Positions 22,727-29,955 of a stretch of 36,290 nt of DNA are shown piece after piece. Below the pieces are notes generated by a model, which worked only from the letters and a program-made list of their open reading frames with translations, was not told the origin of the DNA and did not search any database. Location: positions 1 through 36,290 of IMG/VR virus record IMGVR_UViG_3300035661_000181. The stretch is one strand, 5' to 3'. Each line of letters opens with the position of its first letter. Within the stretch, counting starts at the first letter, position 1. The translations under genes were made by a program, and so were the position numbers. The stretch is from a virus.

Positions 22727-23043
22727 TGAATTATATTAAAAATAAAAGTAAGAAGCAGGAGAAACGTACTGCCAAAGATTTTGGCGGTAAAACAACCCCT
22801 GCTTCTGGGGCATTGGATGGGGCAAAGGGAGATGTAAGAACCTCCCTTTTTCTCATTGAAAACAAATATACAGATACCCCTTCCTATGTGCTTAAATTAG
22901 AAACGTGGAAGAAGATTGAAAAAGAAGCATTGAAGGACGGACTCCGTTATCCAATGATGCAGATAGACATTCAAGATAGGCAATTAGTTTTGCTTGACAA
23001 AGATGTTCTCATAGACATTATTGACGGTAACATTGGGATATGA
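22726..23043 (+). CDS. PD-(D/E)XK resolvase-like nuclease
   Basis: A 105-aa compact nuclease of Holliday-junction-resolvase type. N-terminal KKQEKRTAKDFGGKTTPASGA, then KGDVRTS and LIENKYTDTPSYVL, i.e. the GD...(I/E)xK catalytic pattern (D in KGDV; E-N-K). It would cleave branched DNA before packaging. Starts on the last base of the DUF3307 gene; the promoter at 23021 lies in its end. Confidence 0.7.
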   Translation: MNYIKNKSKKQEKRTAKDFGGKTTPASGALDGAKGDVRTSLFLIENKYTDTPSYVLKLETWKKIEKEALKDGLRYPMMQIDIQDRQLVLLDKDVLIDIIDGNIGI

Positions 23044-23049
23044 TACAAT
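23021..23049 (+). promoter_or_regulatory. extended -10 promoter
   Basis: TTGACG, 17 bp, TACAAT preceded by TGA (extended -10), inside the end of the upstream gene. Would drive the 23081 gene. Confidence 0.55.
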
Positions 23050-23080
23050 GAAAAGTAGTTTAATTATAGGAGAGATATAA

Positions 23081-23281
23081 ATGGCAAAGCAAATAGTTAA
23101 AAAAATAGATAATCAAGAGAATGACTTGATTACCGCAAGAGTTTTAACGGAAAAAAGGCTATTAAAATTGATGGACAAAGAAGAAAACCTTATGGAAGAA
23201 ATTAATTCCGCAAAATTATCCCTGGAATTGATTATTGCTAAAATGGACGAACTAGGAATTTCCGCAGATAAAGCTGAGTAA
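23081..23281 (+). CDS. small coiled-coil protein
   Basis: A 66-aa charged helical protein (ITARVLTEKRLLKLMDKEENLMEEINSAK...). ATAGGAGAG precedes ATG and a promoter lies just upstream. Heptad spacing suggests a short coiled coil, perhaps a partner or antagonist of a host protein. No family recognised. Confidence 0.6.
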   Translation: MAKQIVKKIDNQENDLITARVLTEKRLLKLMDKEENLMEEINSAKLSLELIIAKMDELGISADKAE

Positions 23282-23288
23282 TGGGTGT

Positions 23289-23332
23289 AATTAAAAATAT
23301 ATTTCCTGCCCTACAGGAAAGTTATATTTAAT
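23289..23332 (+). other. long AT-rich hairpin
   Basis: AATTAAAAATAT...TTTCCTG pairs with CAGGAAA...TATATTTAATT, about 20 bp with few mismatches and a CCCTA loop. No T-run follows, so it is not a standard terminator; it may stabilise the mRNA 3' end. The rest of 23333-23434 holds nothing else recognised. Confidence 0.5.
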
Positions 23333-23434
23333 TACCACATGATATCTTCACCATTCAACGAATTAGGCAGTAGTTAACAGGTAATTTTATAGACATTGTA
23401 ACAATAGTACAAATAGGAATTGAGGTAACTTAAT

Positions 23435-24319
23435 ATGTCTTTGAAAAAAGTATTTAATACCCTGAAGGATGAGGGAATTGTTTTACCGAAATTAAATAAA
23501 TTCCTTTTATCTATAGGACAAGATGAAGATAGAAATCATGGGTATAATAGTCCGAGTGCCGTTTCATCTTGCCCTCGTTCTATCTTCTATACCAGAACTG
23601 GAGTAAGTTCTGATGGGGTAATAGACCCACGTACTCGTCGTATATTCGACAATGGACATGGAGTACATGAGAGATTACAAGGATACCTACAGGAAGAAGG
23701 TATATTGTTAATGCCTGAAACTCCTGTATGGAATAAAGAATTAAAGATTCTGGGACACTGTGACGGAATACTAAAGATGAATAAATTCTCTTTAGCCATT
23801 CTTGAAATAAAGTCCATTAATTCAAACGGATTTTCGCACCTAATAAGTGCTAAACCAGAGCATCAAATGCAAGCCCAGGTTTATATGTACTGTCTGGAGA
23901 AAGTCCGTGAGGAGTTAGCCGAGTGCAAAGATAAACATGAGTTTGAAATAGTCAAAGCGGAATTACTTGGAGAGTATGCTACTCTTATGGAGGGTTTCAT
24001 AATGGATGGAAGGAAGTTCTCTAAGGAAGAAAAAATTGCGCACAAAGTATCTATAATGGAGAAGGTGTTAGATATTCTATATGACATTCCCAAACGTATA
24101 GATACAATGACTGTTATTTATGAAAATAAGGATACGCAGGATATAAAAGAGTATGTTATTAAGTGGGATGATGATTTGGTAAGTTTTATTGTGGATAAAT
24201 ATAAAACTCTTAACAAAGCTGTCGAAACAAACAAAGTTCCCAATAGACCAGACGATGCAACAATCAAGTCTTTCCAGTTCTGTAGATACTGCAACTACTC
24301 TTTTTACTGCTGGAGATAA
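23435..24319 (+). CDS. Cas4/RecB-like PD-(D/E)XK exonuclease
   Basis: A 294-aa nuclease of the Cas4/AddB-type. Cys46 (SSCPR) and C-terminal C283, C286, C292 (CRYCNYSFYC) form the four-Cys Fe-S signature. The active site is H-C-D110 (GHCDG) with LEIKS (E124, K126). The QAQVYMYC helix is the Gln-Tyr motif of RecB-like nucleases. Such phage enzymes resect DNA ends for recombination. There is no CRISPR array here, so it is a recombination enzyme rather than an adaptation one. Confidence 0.85.
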   Translation: MSLKKVFNTLKDEGIVLPKLNKFLLSIGQDEDRNHGYNSPSAVSSCPRSIFYTRTGVSSDGVIDPRTRRIFDNGHGVHERLQGYLQEEGILLMPETPVWNKELKILGHCDGILKMNKFSLAILEIKSINSNGFSHLISAKPEHQMQAQVYMYCLEKVREELAECKDKHEFEIVKAELLGEYATLMEGFIMDGRKFSKEEKIAHKVSIMEKVLDILYDIPKRIDTMTVIYENKDTQDIKEYVIKWDDDLVSFIVDKYKTLNKAVETNKVPNRPDDATIKSFQFCRYCNYSFYCWR

Positions 24320-24320
24320 G

Positions 24321-24731
24321 ATGTACAAGGGAATTGACTTTATAATTGAAGATATAGACGAACTAGACAAACTTGTAAGTTTTTGGACACCAATTATGCA
24401 GTTAGGGGATTGGGAAATTTCGGTAAAGTTTGCTCCTCTAGGCGATATGATAGAGGGCGGGGAATTATCTTTAGGAGATAATACCTATCTGCATATTCAG
24501 AAGCAATCCTGTATTCGTTTACTGAGTTGGGATGGTTGGATTGAGTACAAAGATAAGTTCAATATTCCCTTTAGTTATGATATGGAAAAGGTATTAGTCC
24601 ATGAATTACTTCATTGTAATTACTCCAACACTTATGATGGAATTATGAATGATACTCTTCATAGGTGCTTAGAGGAAACTTCAAGAGCATTAGTGTTAGT
24701 AAAAAGGGCGGGAGAAAATGTTAGTAATTAA
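24321..24731 (+). CDS. HExxH putative metallopeptidase-like protein
   Basis: A 136-aa protein with HELLH (H94, E95, H98), the gluzincin/minigluzincin zinc motif, and a downstream helix with EE (CLEETSRAL) that could supply a third ligand. It starts 2 nt after the Cas4-like stop, with GGAG in that stop region. A longer frame from 24189 lies within the previous gene and is not used. The substrate is unknown. Confidence 0.65.
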   Translation: MYKGIDFIIEDIDELDKLVSFWTPIMQLGDWEISVKFAPLGDMIEGGELSLGDNTYLHIQKQSCIRLLSWDGWIEYKDKFNIPFSYDMEKVLVHELLHCNYSNTYDGIMNDTLHRCLEETSRALVLVKRAGENVSN

Positions 24732-24840
24732 CTTGTTATGTGGACATAAAAGTGGAAATAGTACTACTAGATGACTATTATATCTTGCTAAACTTGCAGT
24801 ATGGAACGTAGAAGATGATTGTGATAAATATACTCGTTGA
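24718..24840 (+). pseudogene. small ORF interrupted by in-frame TGA
   Basis: ATG behind GGGAG reads 18 codons (MLVINLLCGHKSGNSTTR), a TGA at 24772-24774, then 21 further codons in the same frame (LLYLAKLAVWNVEDDCDKYTR) to TGA. It looks like one 40-aa gene with a nonsense change; it could be two peptides or TGA readthrough. Confidence 0.4.
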
Positions 24841-24855
24841 GAGGAGGTGGGATGA

Positions 24856-25116
24856 ATGGAAGTTAAGTGCGAAGTTTGCGGAAGAGTTATGAACCTAGTA
24901 GCAGTATTAGGGGAAAAATTTCTTCACGAATGTCCTATTTGTGCTATCCGTACAACTGTAGAGAAAGTTGTTGACGATGTCGAAGTAGCAGTAGATGATG
25001 TTGTTGAGATTGAAGCTGAAGCCAAGAAAGTTGAAGCAGACTCAGTTGCAGTTAAGGAGGATATGGCCGCTATTAAGGATGAAGTAACCGCTGTTAAGGA
25101 GGAAGTAGTCAAATGA
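24856..25116 (+). CDS. zinc-ribbon protein with acidic coiled coil
   Basis: An 86-aa protein. CEVC...CPIC (two CxxC pairs, residues 5-33) forms a small zinc ribbon. The rest is a Val/Glu/Lys-rich helix with repeated D/E-V-V and A-A-x-K-x-E-V heptads. GAGGAGGTGGG precedes it. The stop overlaps the next start (ATGA), and the ribbon is paralogous to the next gene's, so the two are co-translated relatives. Confidence 0.7.
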   Translation: MEVKCEVCGRVMNLVAVLGEKFLHECPICAIRTTVEKVVDDVEVAVDDVVEIEAEAKKVEADSVAVKEDMAAIKDEVTAVKEEVVK

Positions 25117-25313
25117 TAAATGTAAAATGCCCTCATTGTGGTAGAGAAATGCTTTTAGTATCCACCTATCAGAACAGTGATAATGTACTAGTTGAGTGTC
25201 CTATATGTGCCATTAGAGAGTTTATCACTATTGAACAGACCGACATTCAACCTTCCGACCCAGCTTTATCCAATGCAATGACCGGGAACAATGAGGTTGC
25301 AACAGTAAACTAG
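25113..25313 (+). CDS. small zinc-ribbon protein
   Basis: A 66-aa protein: CPHCGREMLLV then CPICAIRE, matching the preceding gene (CEVCGRVMNLV...CPICAIRT) but with a different, shorter tail. Possibly binds nucleic acid or a host protein. It overlaps the upstream stop by 4 nt. Confidence 0.7.
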   Translation: MINVKCPHCGREMLLVSTYQNSDNVLVECPICAIREFITIEQTDIQPSDPALSNAMTGNNEVATVN

Positions 25314-25326
25314 CGGAGGGAAACAC

Positions 25327-25884
25327 ATGAAACCCCCTATCAAAAAAGGTGAAATAAAACGAGGAAAAAGACAGGAAATAGAGTTTCAGAGTGAGGAATC
25401 ATTACTGGATAGAATAGAGAAGGAACTCATTGAAGATGGGTTCTTGAAGTTCTCTAATGATAGTACAGATAGTGAATACCTCACTCTGCCCTTCCACTTG
25501 GATGAAGTTGCGCCAAGGGAAATAACCCGTTACCTTCACGCTTACACGCAACAACGTGTTTATATAAGAAGTTGGTTATCCCGAGTAAATATACTTCTGT
25601 TAGAAGCCGAGTCGGATTTAGACCGCGAGAAAATTAGAGTGTACGCTAGTGTGCCGAGTGCTGTTAAATCCGTATCAGAAAAGGAATTGTACCTGTATGA
25701 TGATGAAAAGTGCTCCCTCATACTAGATATCCTAAAGGAATTGCGGTCAAAGCAGATAATGCTTGCTGACCAGATTAAGAATATAGAGGAAATCATATTT
25801 GATATATCCCGCGAATTATCCCGCAGGGGAATTGATTTAGGGGCGCATAACCGTGAAGAAAATGTAAATAGTCAAAGAAGATAG
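25327..25884 (+). CDS. phage protein of unknown function
   Basis: A 185-aa mostly helical protein. The N-terminus is basic (PPIKKGEIKRGKRQE). A long helical stretch follows from about 75 to 165 (QQRVYIRSWLSRVNILLLEAESDLDREK), consistent with a coiled coil. AGCGGAGGG lies 8 nt before ATG. It lies between zinc-ribbon genes and a resolvase-like nuclease, so a recombination/packaging accessory role is possible; no motif decides. Confidence 0.65.
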   Translation: MKPPIKKGEIKRGKRQEIEFQSEESLLDRIEKELIEDGFLKFSNDSTDSEYLTLPFHLDEVAPREITRYLHAYTQQRVYIRSWLSRVNILLLEAESDLDREKIRVYASVPSAVKSVSEKELYLYDDEKCSLILDILKELRSKQIMLADQIKNIEEIIFDISRELSRRGIDLGAHNREENVNSQRR

Positions 25885-25896
25885 AGGTAGAGAGAG

Positions 25897-26418
25897 TTGG
25901 CTAAAAAGCTAGATTTGCTGAAAGAGCAACTCTCTTTCCTACAAATACACAATGCAAGTGACGAGGAAATTCAAGAACTAGAACTAAAGATAGTAAGAAG
26001 TAAGCGAGGAAAGAGTAGCAGAACAAAAGGGGCATCATATGAGCGGGACGTTGCAAAGAAATTTATGAAACGTTTTCCGCAGTTAGATTTAGTACGAACT
26101 CCATCAAGTGGAGGTTTCAAAAAAAGCGCAAATAATAAAACTTTGCGTGGGGATACAAGTAATGTAAATGAGGATTATGAGTTTATGCTACACATTGAAG
26201 CAAAGAATCAAGCCAAAATTCAAATAGAGAAGTGGATTAAGCAAGCCGAAGAGGATTGTCCCGAAGGGAAAATTCCGGCAGTAGTTTTTCACAAACAGCA
26301 AAAAATAGAGGACGGAAAGAGAACAGAGAAAGCAAGAGACTATATCTGTCTGCCTTTCGAAGATTTTCTTGAAATTGTTGATGACCGTGTGGTGGAACTA
26401 TTAACGGAGGGGAATTAA
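25897..26418 (+). CDS. Holliday-junction-resolvase-like nuclease
   Basis: A 173-aa PD-(D/E)XK nuclease. A helical N-terminus leads to RTKGASYERDVAKKF (the conserved first Glu), then RTPSSGG, GD(T) and LHIEAKNQ (E-x-K). This is the Hjc-like layout; function is cleavage of recombination junctions or packaging intermediates. Starts at TTG after GAGGTAGAGAG; the stop shares a base with the next ATG. A second, smaller resolvase-like gene is at 22726. Confidence 0.75.
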   Translation: MAKKLDLLKEQLSFLQIHNASDEEIQELELKIVRSKRGKSSRTKGASYERDVAKKFMKRFPQLDLVRTPSSGGFKKSANNKTLRGDTSNVNEDYEFMLHIEAKNQAKIQIEKWIKQAEEDCPEGKIPAVVFHKQQKIEDGKRTEKARDYICLPFEDFLEIVDDRVVELLTEGN

Positions 26419-26771
26419 TGAAAGCCTTAGATGCCACAGTTATTAAAATTTTGGGCCATAAGTATACGGTTGAGTACGATTACACCACCAACATAGGAAA
26501 CCCCGGCGAAACTAATGTATTCCCTAACACTATTAGGATTGGCGCAGAATACCCCGCAGACACTAAGACGGAGATACTATTGCATGAGATATTAGAAGCA
26601 ATTATTAACCGTTTTAATATTGAAACTCAGATTAACCATGACCTTATTGTATTGATTAGTGAGGTTTTGCATCAAGTTTTGCGTGATAATAAATTAGAGT
26701 TCTATGAGGATGACGATGACGGAGTTATTGTCTATAACCCTAAGAGAAAGTTGCCTAGAAAAGAGGTTTAA
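26418..26771 (+). CDS. HExxE phage metallopeptidase-like protein
   Basis: A 117-aa protein with LLHEILEAI (H56, E57, E60), the zinc-dependent motif seen in small phage proteins related to ImmA/IrrE. The C-terminus is acidic then basic (YEDDDDG...KRKLPRK). GGAGGGG precedes ATG. Related in type, not sequence, to the HELLH protein at 24321. Target unknown; ImmA-like proteins cleave repressors, but that role is not shown here. Confidence 0.65.
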   Translation: MKALDATVIKILGHKYTVEYDYTTNIGNPGETNVFPNTIRIGAEYPADTKTEILLHEILEAIINRFNIETQINHDLIVLISEVLHQVLRDNKLEFYEDDDDGVIVYNPKRKLPRKEV

Positions 26772-26774
26772 CAT

Positions 26775-27134
26775 ATGGTATTAACTTTGTGCTTGCTTTT
26801 TCTAGTAGTAGCTGGTATAATAGGATTAATGGTATTCTTCCACCACTATGCGCTAGGAATTGCGCAGGGGGAAAGTATGATGCCATATTTGAAGAATAAT
26901 AGACCATTTTTGTTAAAAAAGAAATTTGTAATATCCATGAATGAGGTTTACCTCATTAAAGTTGACAAAGAAGAACAATATTTCATAAAAAGACTTACAG
27001 ACATTAGATTTACTCCATTCGGTAAAGTGCTTTTATACTTCACAGGAGATAATGCAGATAAGTCATATGACAGTAGAGAATTTGGCTATATTCGTCCAGA
27101 GAATGTTATAGGAAAAGTAATAAAAATTATCTAG
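26775..27134 (+). CDS. type I signal peptidase (S26)
   Basis: A 119-aa membrane-anchored serine protease. One N-terminal TM helix (LTLCLLFLVVAGIIGLMVFF) precedes GESMMPYL with nucleophile Ser34. YFIKRLTDI supplies the general base Lys72, and GDNADKSYDSREFGYI is the C-terminal box E. This matches Gram-positive SipS/SipW-size enzymes, which cleave signal peptides outside the membrane. Phage copies are rare; it could process phage or host exported proteins. It lies directly before spoVS. Confidence 0.85.
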   Translation: MVLTLCLLFLVVAGIIGLMVFFHHYALGIAQGESMMPYLKNNRPFLLKKKFVISMNEVYLIKVDKEEQYFIKRLTDIRFTPFGKVLLYFTGDNADKSYDSREFGYIRPENVIGKVIKII

Positions 27135-27146
27135 GAGGAAACCCCA

Positions 27147-27431
27147 ATGAAGGAAGTTCAATTAATTAAAGTTGCAGCAGATAGTAATGTAAAGAGTGTA
27201 GCAGGAAGTATTAGTCATGCACTAAAAGGCGACGAAATATCTGCACCGAAAAATGTAGAGATTCTAGCTATAGGAGCAGGAGCAGTTAACCAAGCATTTA
27301 AAGCCTGTGCTATTTCTAGTGGTCATCTCGCAAACTATGGAGAAGCTCTTATTATCCGTCCCGGATTCAAAGTAGCTGAAATTAATGGTGAAGAAAAAAC
27401 CATTATGCGTTTCATTATTACTACAATGTAA
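27147..27431 (+). CDS. spoVS: stage V sporulation protein S
   Basis: A 94-aa protein matching SpoVS by eye over its full length: an Alba-like N-terminus with LIKVAADSNVKSVAGSI, GAGAVNQAFKACAISSGHLA and a final FIITTM-type strand. In Bacillus SpoVS affects septation and sporulation; related Alba-fold proteins bind RNA/DNA. TAGGAGGAAACCCC precedes ATG; a terminator follows. A phage copy suggests control of sporulation during infection and supports a spore-forming host. Confidence 0.92.
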   Translation: MKEVQLIKVAADSNVKSVAGSISHALKGDEISAPKNVEILAIGAGAVNQAFKACAISSGHLANYGEALIIRPGFKVAEINGEEKTIMRFIITTM

Positions 27432-27437
27432 GTAAGT

Positions 27438-27468
27438 AGTCGGGGTATTTATATGCCCCGACTTTTCT
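27438..27468 (+). terminator. rho-independent terminator
   Basis: AGTCGGGG (27438-27445) pairs with CCCCGACT (27456-27463), then TTTTCT. Ends the signal peptidase-spoVS unit just before the queuosine-precursor genes. Confidence 0.85.
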
Positions 27469-27485
27469 AAAAAGGAAGTGGAATT

Positions 27486-27857
27486 ATGTATATCACGCGA
27501 GAATTTAGTTTCTGTGCGGCCCATTATTTAGATGGATATAAAGGCGACTGCGCTAATATGCACGGACATACCTGGAAGATTGCCATAACTATATTTATCC
27601 GTCAGATGGATAAATTGGGAATAGGGATAGACTTCAAGAAACTAAAGACTGTTGTAACAGACAAGATAATTGTCAAGTTCGACCATAAAGTATTAAATCA
27701 TGTAATGCCGATAAATCCAACGGCGGAAAATATCGCTAAGTGGATTTTTGAGGAATTGGACGAGGACTTTAGAGATACTTCAAAGGAGTGCTTCCTATCC
27801 AGCGTCAAAGTGTGGGAGAATTTTCCCGACTGTTATGTAGAATACTATGGAGAGTAA
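27486..27857 (+). CDS. queD: 6-carboxy-tetrahydropterin synthase
   Basis: A 123-aa PTPS-fold enzyme. Zinc ligands His13, His26, His28 (AAHYL, MHGHTW), catalytic Cys22 (GDCANMHGH), and late FDHKVLNH and PTAEN motifs. QueD turns dihydroneopterin triphosphate into 6-carboxy-5,6,7,8-tetrahydropterin, step 2 of preQ0 synthesis. AAAGGAAGTGG precedes ATG. The other pathway genes queE, queC, folE follow, separated by unrelated small genes. Confidence 0.93.
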   Translation: MYITREFSFCAAHYLDGYKGDCANMHGHTWKIAITIFIRQMDKLGIGIDFKKLKTVVTDKIIVKFDHKVLNHVMPINPTAENIAKWIFEELDEDFRDTSKECFLSSVKVWENFPDCYVEYYGE

Positions 27858-27908
27858 TTGTTAATTTAAGTGGGATATTCTCGCCACAAAATGTATTAGG
27901 AGATTAGA

Positions 27909-28277
27909 ATGAAAAGATACCACAAAGATATATTCTTTGAGGTAGGAGTACAGGATGAGATTAAAGAGTTAATCCAAACTTTAGAATTTCATCCCACCAG
28001 ACACTTTATGAAAAGTTGGATGGAAAGGGGTAATGTTTGTATTCCTACTAAACATATGATACAACAAGGCGAAGTTTTCGAGTATTATCGCAATAGGCGC
28101 GGAGAAGTAGAGAAATTCGCGGTAAGATGTTGTAATATGTCAAATGATTACGATATTATCTATGTCATAAACCAGTATGGGGGATTAGTAACATCATGGA
28201 TAAACACTAAGAATGAACAACATGAGGACATGAAGATGGAAGTTTATGAGCAAGGGATGCCAAGTATACCAAATTAG
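27909..28277 (+). CDS. small protein, possibly DUF4258/toxin-like fold
   Basis: A 122-aa protein. FHPTRHFMKSWMERGNV...HMIQQGEVFEYYRNR...KFAVRCC...DYDIIYVINQYGGLVTSWI resembles the His/Arg-rich DUF4258 pattern, a RelE/BrnT-like beta-sheet fold in some toxins. The match is only by shape of motif. It lies inside the 7-deazaguanine cassette, between queD and a decayed endonuclease, and may be cargo rather than pathway enzyme. Confidence 0.5.
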   Translation: MKRYHKDIFFEVGVQDEIKELIQTLEFHPTRHFMKSWMERGNVCIPTKHMIQQGEVFEYYRNRRGEVEKFAVRCCNMSNDYDIIYVINQYGGLVTSWINTKNEQHEDMKMEVYEQGMPSIPN

Positions 28278-28350
28278 AATTGCAAGTACCTTACTAATTA
28301 TACAATAGAGAAGTATTTGAATTATTTTTATCCACATTTAATATAGTTGA

Positions 28351-28890
28351 ATGAAAAACAACGAAAAGGTAGTAGAACCAGAAAAGTAAACGATGAATTT
28401 ATTGAGATAGTGTTAGACCTTTCAGAACAAGGTATGGGAATAGAAACTATAGGGAAAACTTAGGACTAGATGGGACTACAGTAAGATATAACTTAATAAA
28501 AATACTTGGAAAAGAAGAGTACGAAAAAAAAAACGCTCTAAAACAAAATTTACGGAAAGTAATGGATGGAATGAAAAATATTATATACAACTAAACCTGG
28601 TATTAGAGTAATTTAGAAGTAGAAACCCCTGAATTATTAGATAAATTGAGTATAAAATTTGAATCCCATAGTTATTTAAAACTTGGCAATAATAAATACT
28701 TTCCAGACTTTTATATACCTTCCCACAAATTATATATTGAATGTGCCGTAATCATAAATAGAGAATTTTATAAAATAAAATAAAATTAATTAAAAAGGTT
28801 AATAACTATTCAATATATGATGTTAATTTCTTATTAGTATCTTCTGATACCTTTAACAGTTTTGAACAAGTGTTAAAGGAGAGATTAAAG
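28351..28890 (+). pseudogene. decayed homing endonuclease (PD-(D/E)XK type)
   Basis: No single ORF, but three frames carry one protein: an HTH segment (FIEIVLDLSEQGMGIETIGK, then LGLDGTTVRYNLIKILG after a shift near 28460), then LDKLSIKFESHSYL...KYFPDFYIPSHKLYIEC, a Vsr/EDxHD-like nuclease core (PDF...IE). The usual Lys after Glu is lost, and several stops and indels intervene. A mobile freestanding endonuclease invaded between 27909 and queE and decayed. No other gene in 28278-28891. Confidence 0.6.
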
Positions 28891-28891
28891 T

Positions 28892-29533
28892 ATGTTAAGT
28901 GTATGTGAGATACAGGACTCACTTCAAGGAGAAGGTAAATATACAGGAATACCAACAACATTTATTCGTTTATATGGATGTAATCTTTATTGTACTTACT
29001 GTGATAGTGAGTACGCCAGAAGGAATGGTAAGAGAAGAAATGCCAGCATAGAAACGATTATGAACGCAGTATATAAACTTAAAAATAAGCACGTATGTAT
29101 TACAGGCGGAGAGCCTTTATTGCAAGATGATATTTACCCATTGGTTTATGAATTAGTTGATAAGCAGTACATCGTATCAATCGAAACTAACGGTAGTATT
29201 GATATAGAGAAAGACAGTTATAACCGCTCATTTAGCTACTGTATGGACATTAAATGCCCATCAAGCAAGATGGCACATTTAAATAAATATACCAACTTAG
29301 CCAATCTATTAGGGAAGGATGAGGTTAAGTTTGTCATACAAGATTTTGAAGATTTTATGTTTGCCGTAGGAGTCGTCAGGCAATATCCTACACAGGCTTG
29401 CTATATTTTTTCTCCGTGTTTTTCTAAAGATGGAACAAGCAACGCGAAAGAAATAGCATCATGGATGATGGATAATAATGTGACTAACGTTAGATTGGGC
29501 ATACAGATGCACAAAATTATAGGAATATATTAA
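28892..29533 (+). CDS. queE: 7-carboxy-7-deazaguanine synthase (radical SAM)
   Basis: A 213-aa radical SAM enzyme. CNLYCTYC (C30, C34, C37) binds the 4Fe-4S cluster, preceded by the QueE signature SLQGEGKYTG. ITGGEPLLQ and ETNG follow. It converts carboxytetrahydropterin to 7-carboxy-7-deazaguanine. RBS AAAGGAGAG lies inside the decayed endonuclease. It is slightly shorter than many QueE but has all core motifs. Confidence 0.93.
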   Translation: MLSVCEIQDSLQGEGKYTGIPTTFIRLYGCNLYCTYCDSEYARRNGKRRNASIETIMNAVYKLKNKHVCITGGEPLLQDDIYPLVYELVDKQYIVSIETNGSIDIEKDSYNRSFSYCMDIKCPSSKMAHLNKYTNLANLLGKDEVKFVIQDFEDFMFAVGVVRQYPTQACYIFSPCFSKDGTSNAKEIASWMMDNNVTNVRLGIQMHKIIGIY

Positions 29534-29591
29534 GGAAATTAGTGAACGTAAAATGTATGTATACGAAATACGAAACAGAGAGGGAAAAATA

Positions 29592-29954
29592 ATGCCAATA
29601 GCCGCAATAGACTTTGATGGAACCTTATGTGAAAATGCGTACCCAAAAATAGGTGCTCCAAAATGGGAAGTAATTAATAAAGTAAAAATTCTCAAGAAGG
29701 ATGGATGGCAATTAATTCTATGGACTTGCCGCGAAGAAGATAACCTAGTTTCCGCTATAGATTGGTGTAAATCAGTAGGATTAGAGTTTGATGCGGTCAA
29801 TGATGAAGTGCCAGAAATAAAAGAATTATTTGCTAGTGGCTCAATGTACCGTACAATACTACTACGTGAAGCCACAAGATGCGGAGCAAAGATTTATGCA
29901 GATATTTACCTAGATGATAAGAACGTCACTTTGGAAGAATTTTTGAGGGATTAA
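29592..29954 (+). CDS. HAD-family phosphatase
   Basis: A 120-aa HAD hydrolase starting MPIAAIDFDGTLCEN: D-x-D nucleophile pair at residues 7 and 9, and ILWTCREEDNL as motif II (Thr). Start at 29592 behind GAGAGGG is preferred to 29553. Flanked by queE and queC, it may remove phosphates in nucleotide or pterin metabolism, for example from dihydroneopterin or base-modified nucleotides; the true substrate is unknown. Contrast the inactive-looking HAD at 4528. Confidence 0.75.
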   Translation: MPIAAIDFDGTLCENAYPKIGAPKWEVINKVKILKKDGWQLILWTCREEDNLVSAIDWCKSVGLEFDAVNDEVPEIKELFASGSMYRTILLREATRCGAKIYADIYLDDKNVTLEEFLRD

Positions 29955-29955
29955 A

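Noticed and set aside
24189-24320. Longer start for the HELLH protein
   Set aside because: The extension lies inside the Cas4-like gene in another frame; ATG 24321 has the GGAG site and fits the gene spacing.
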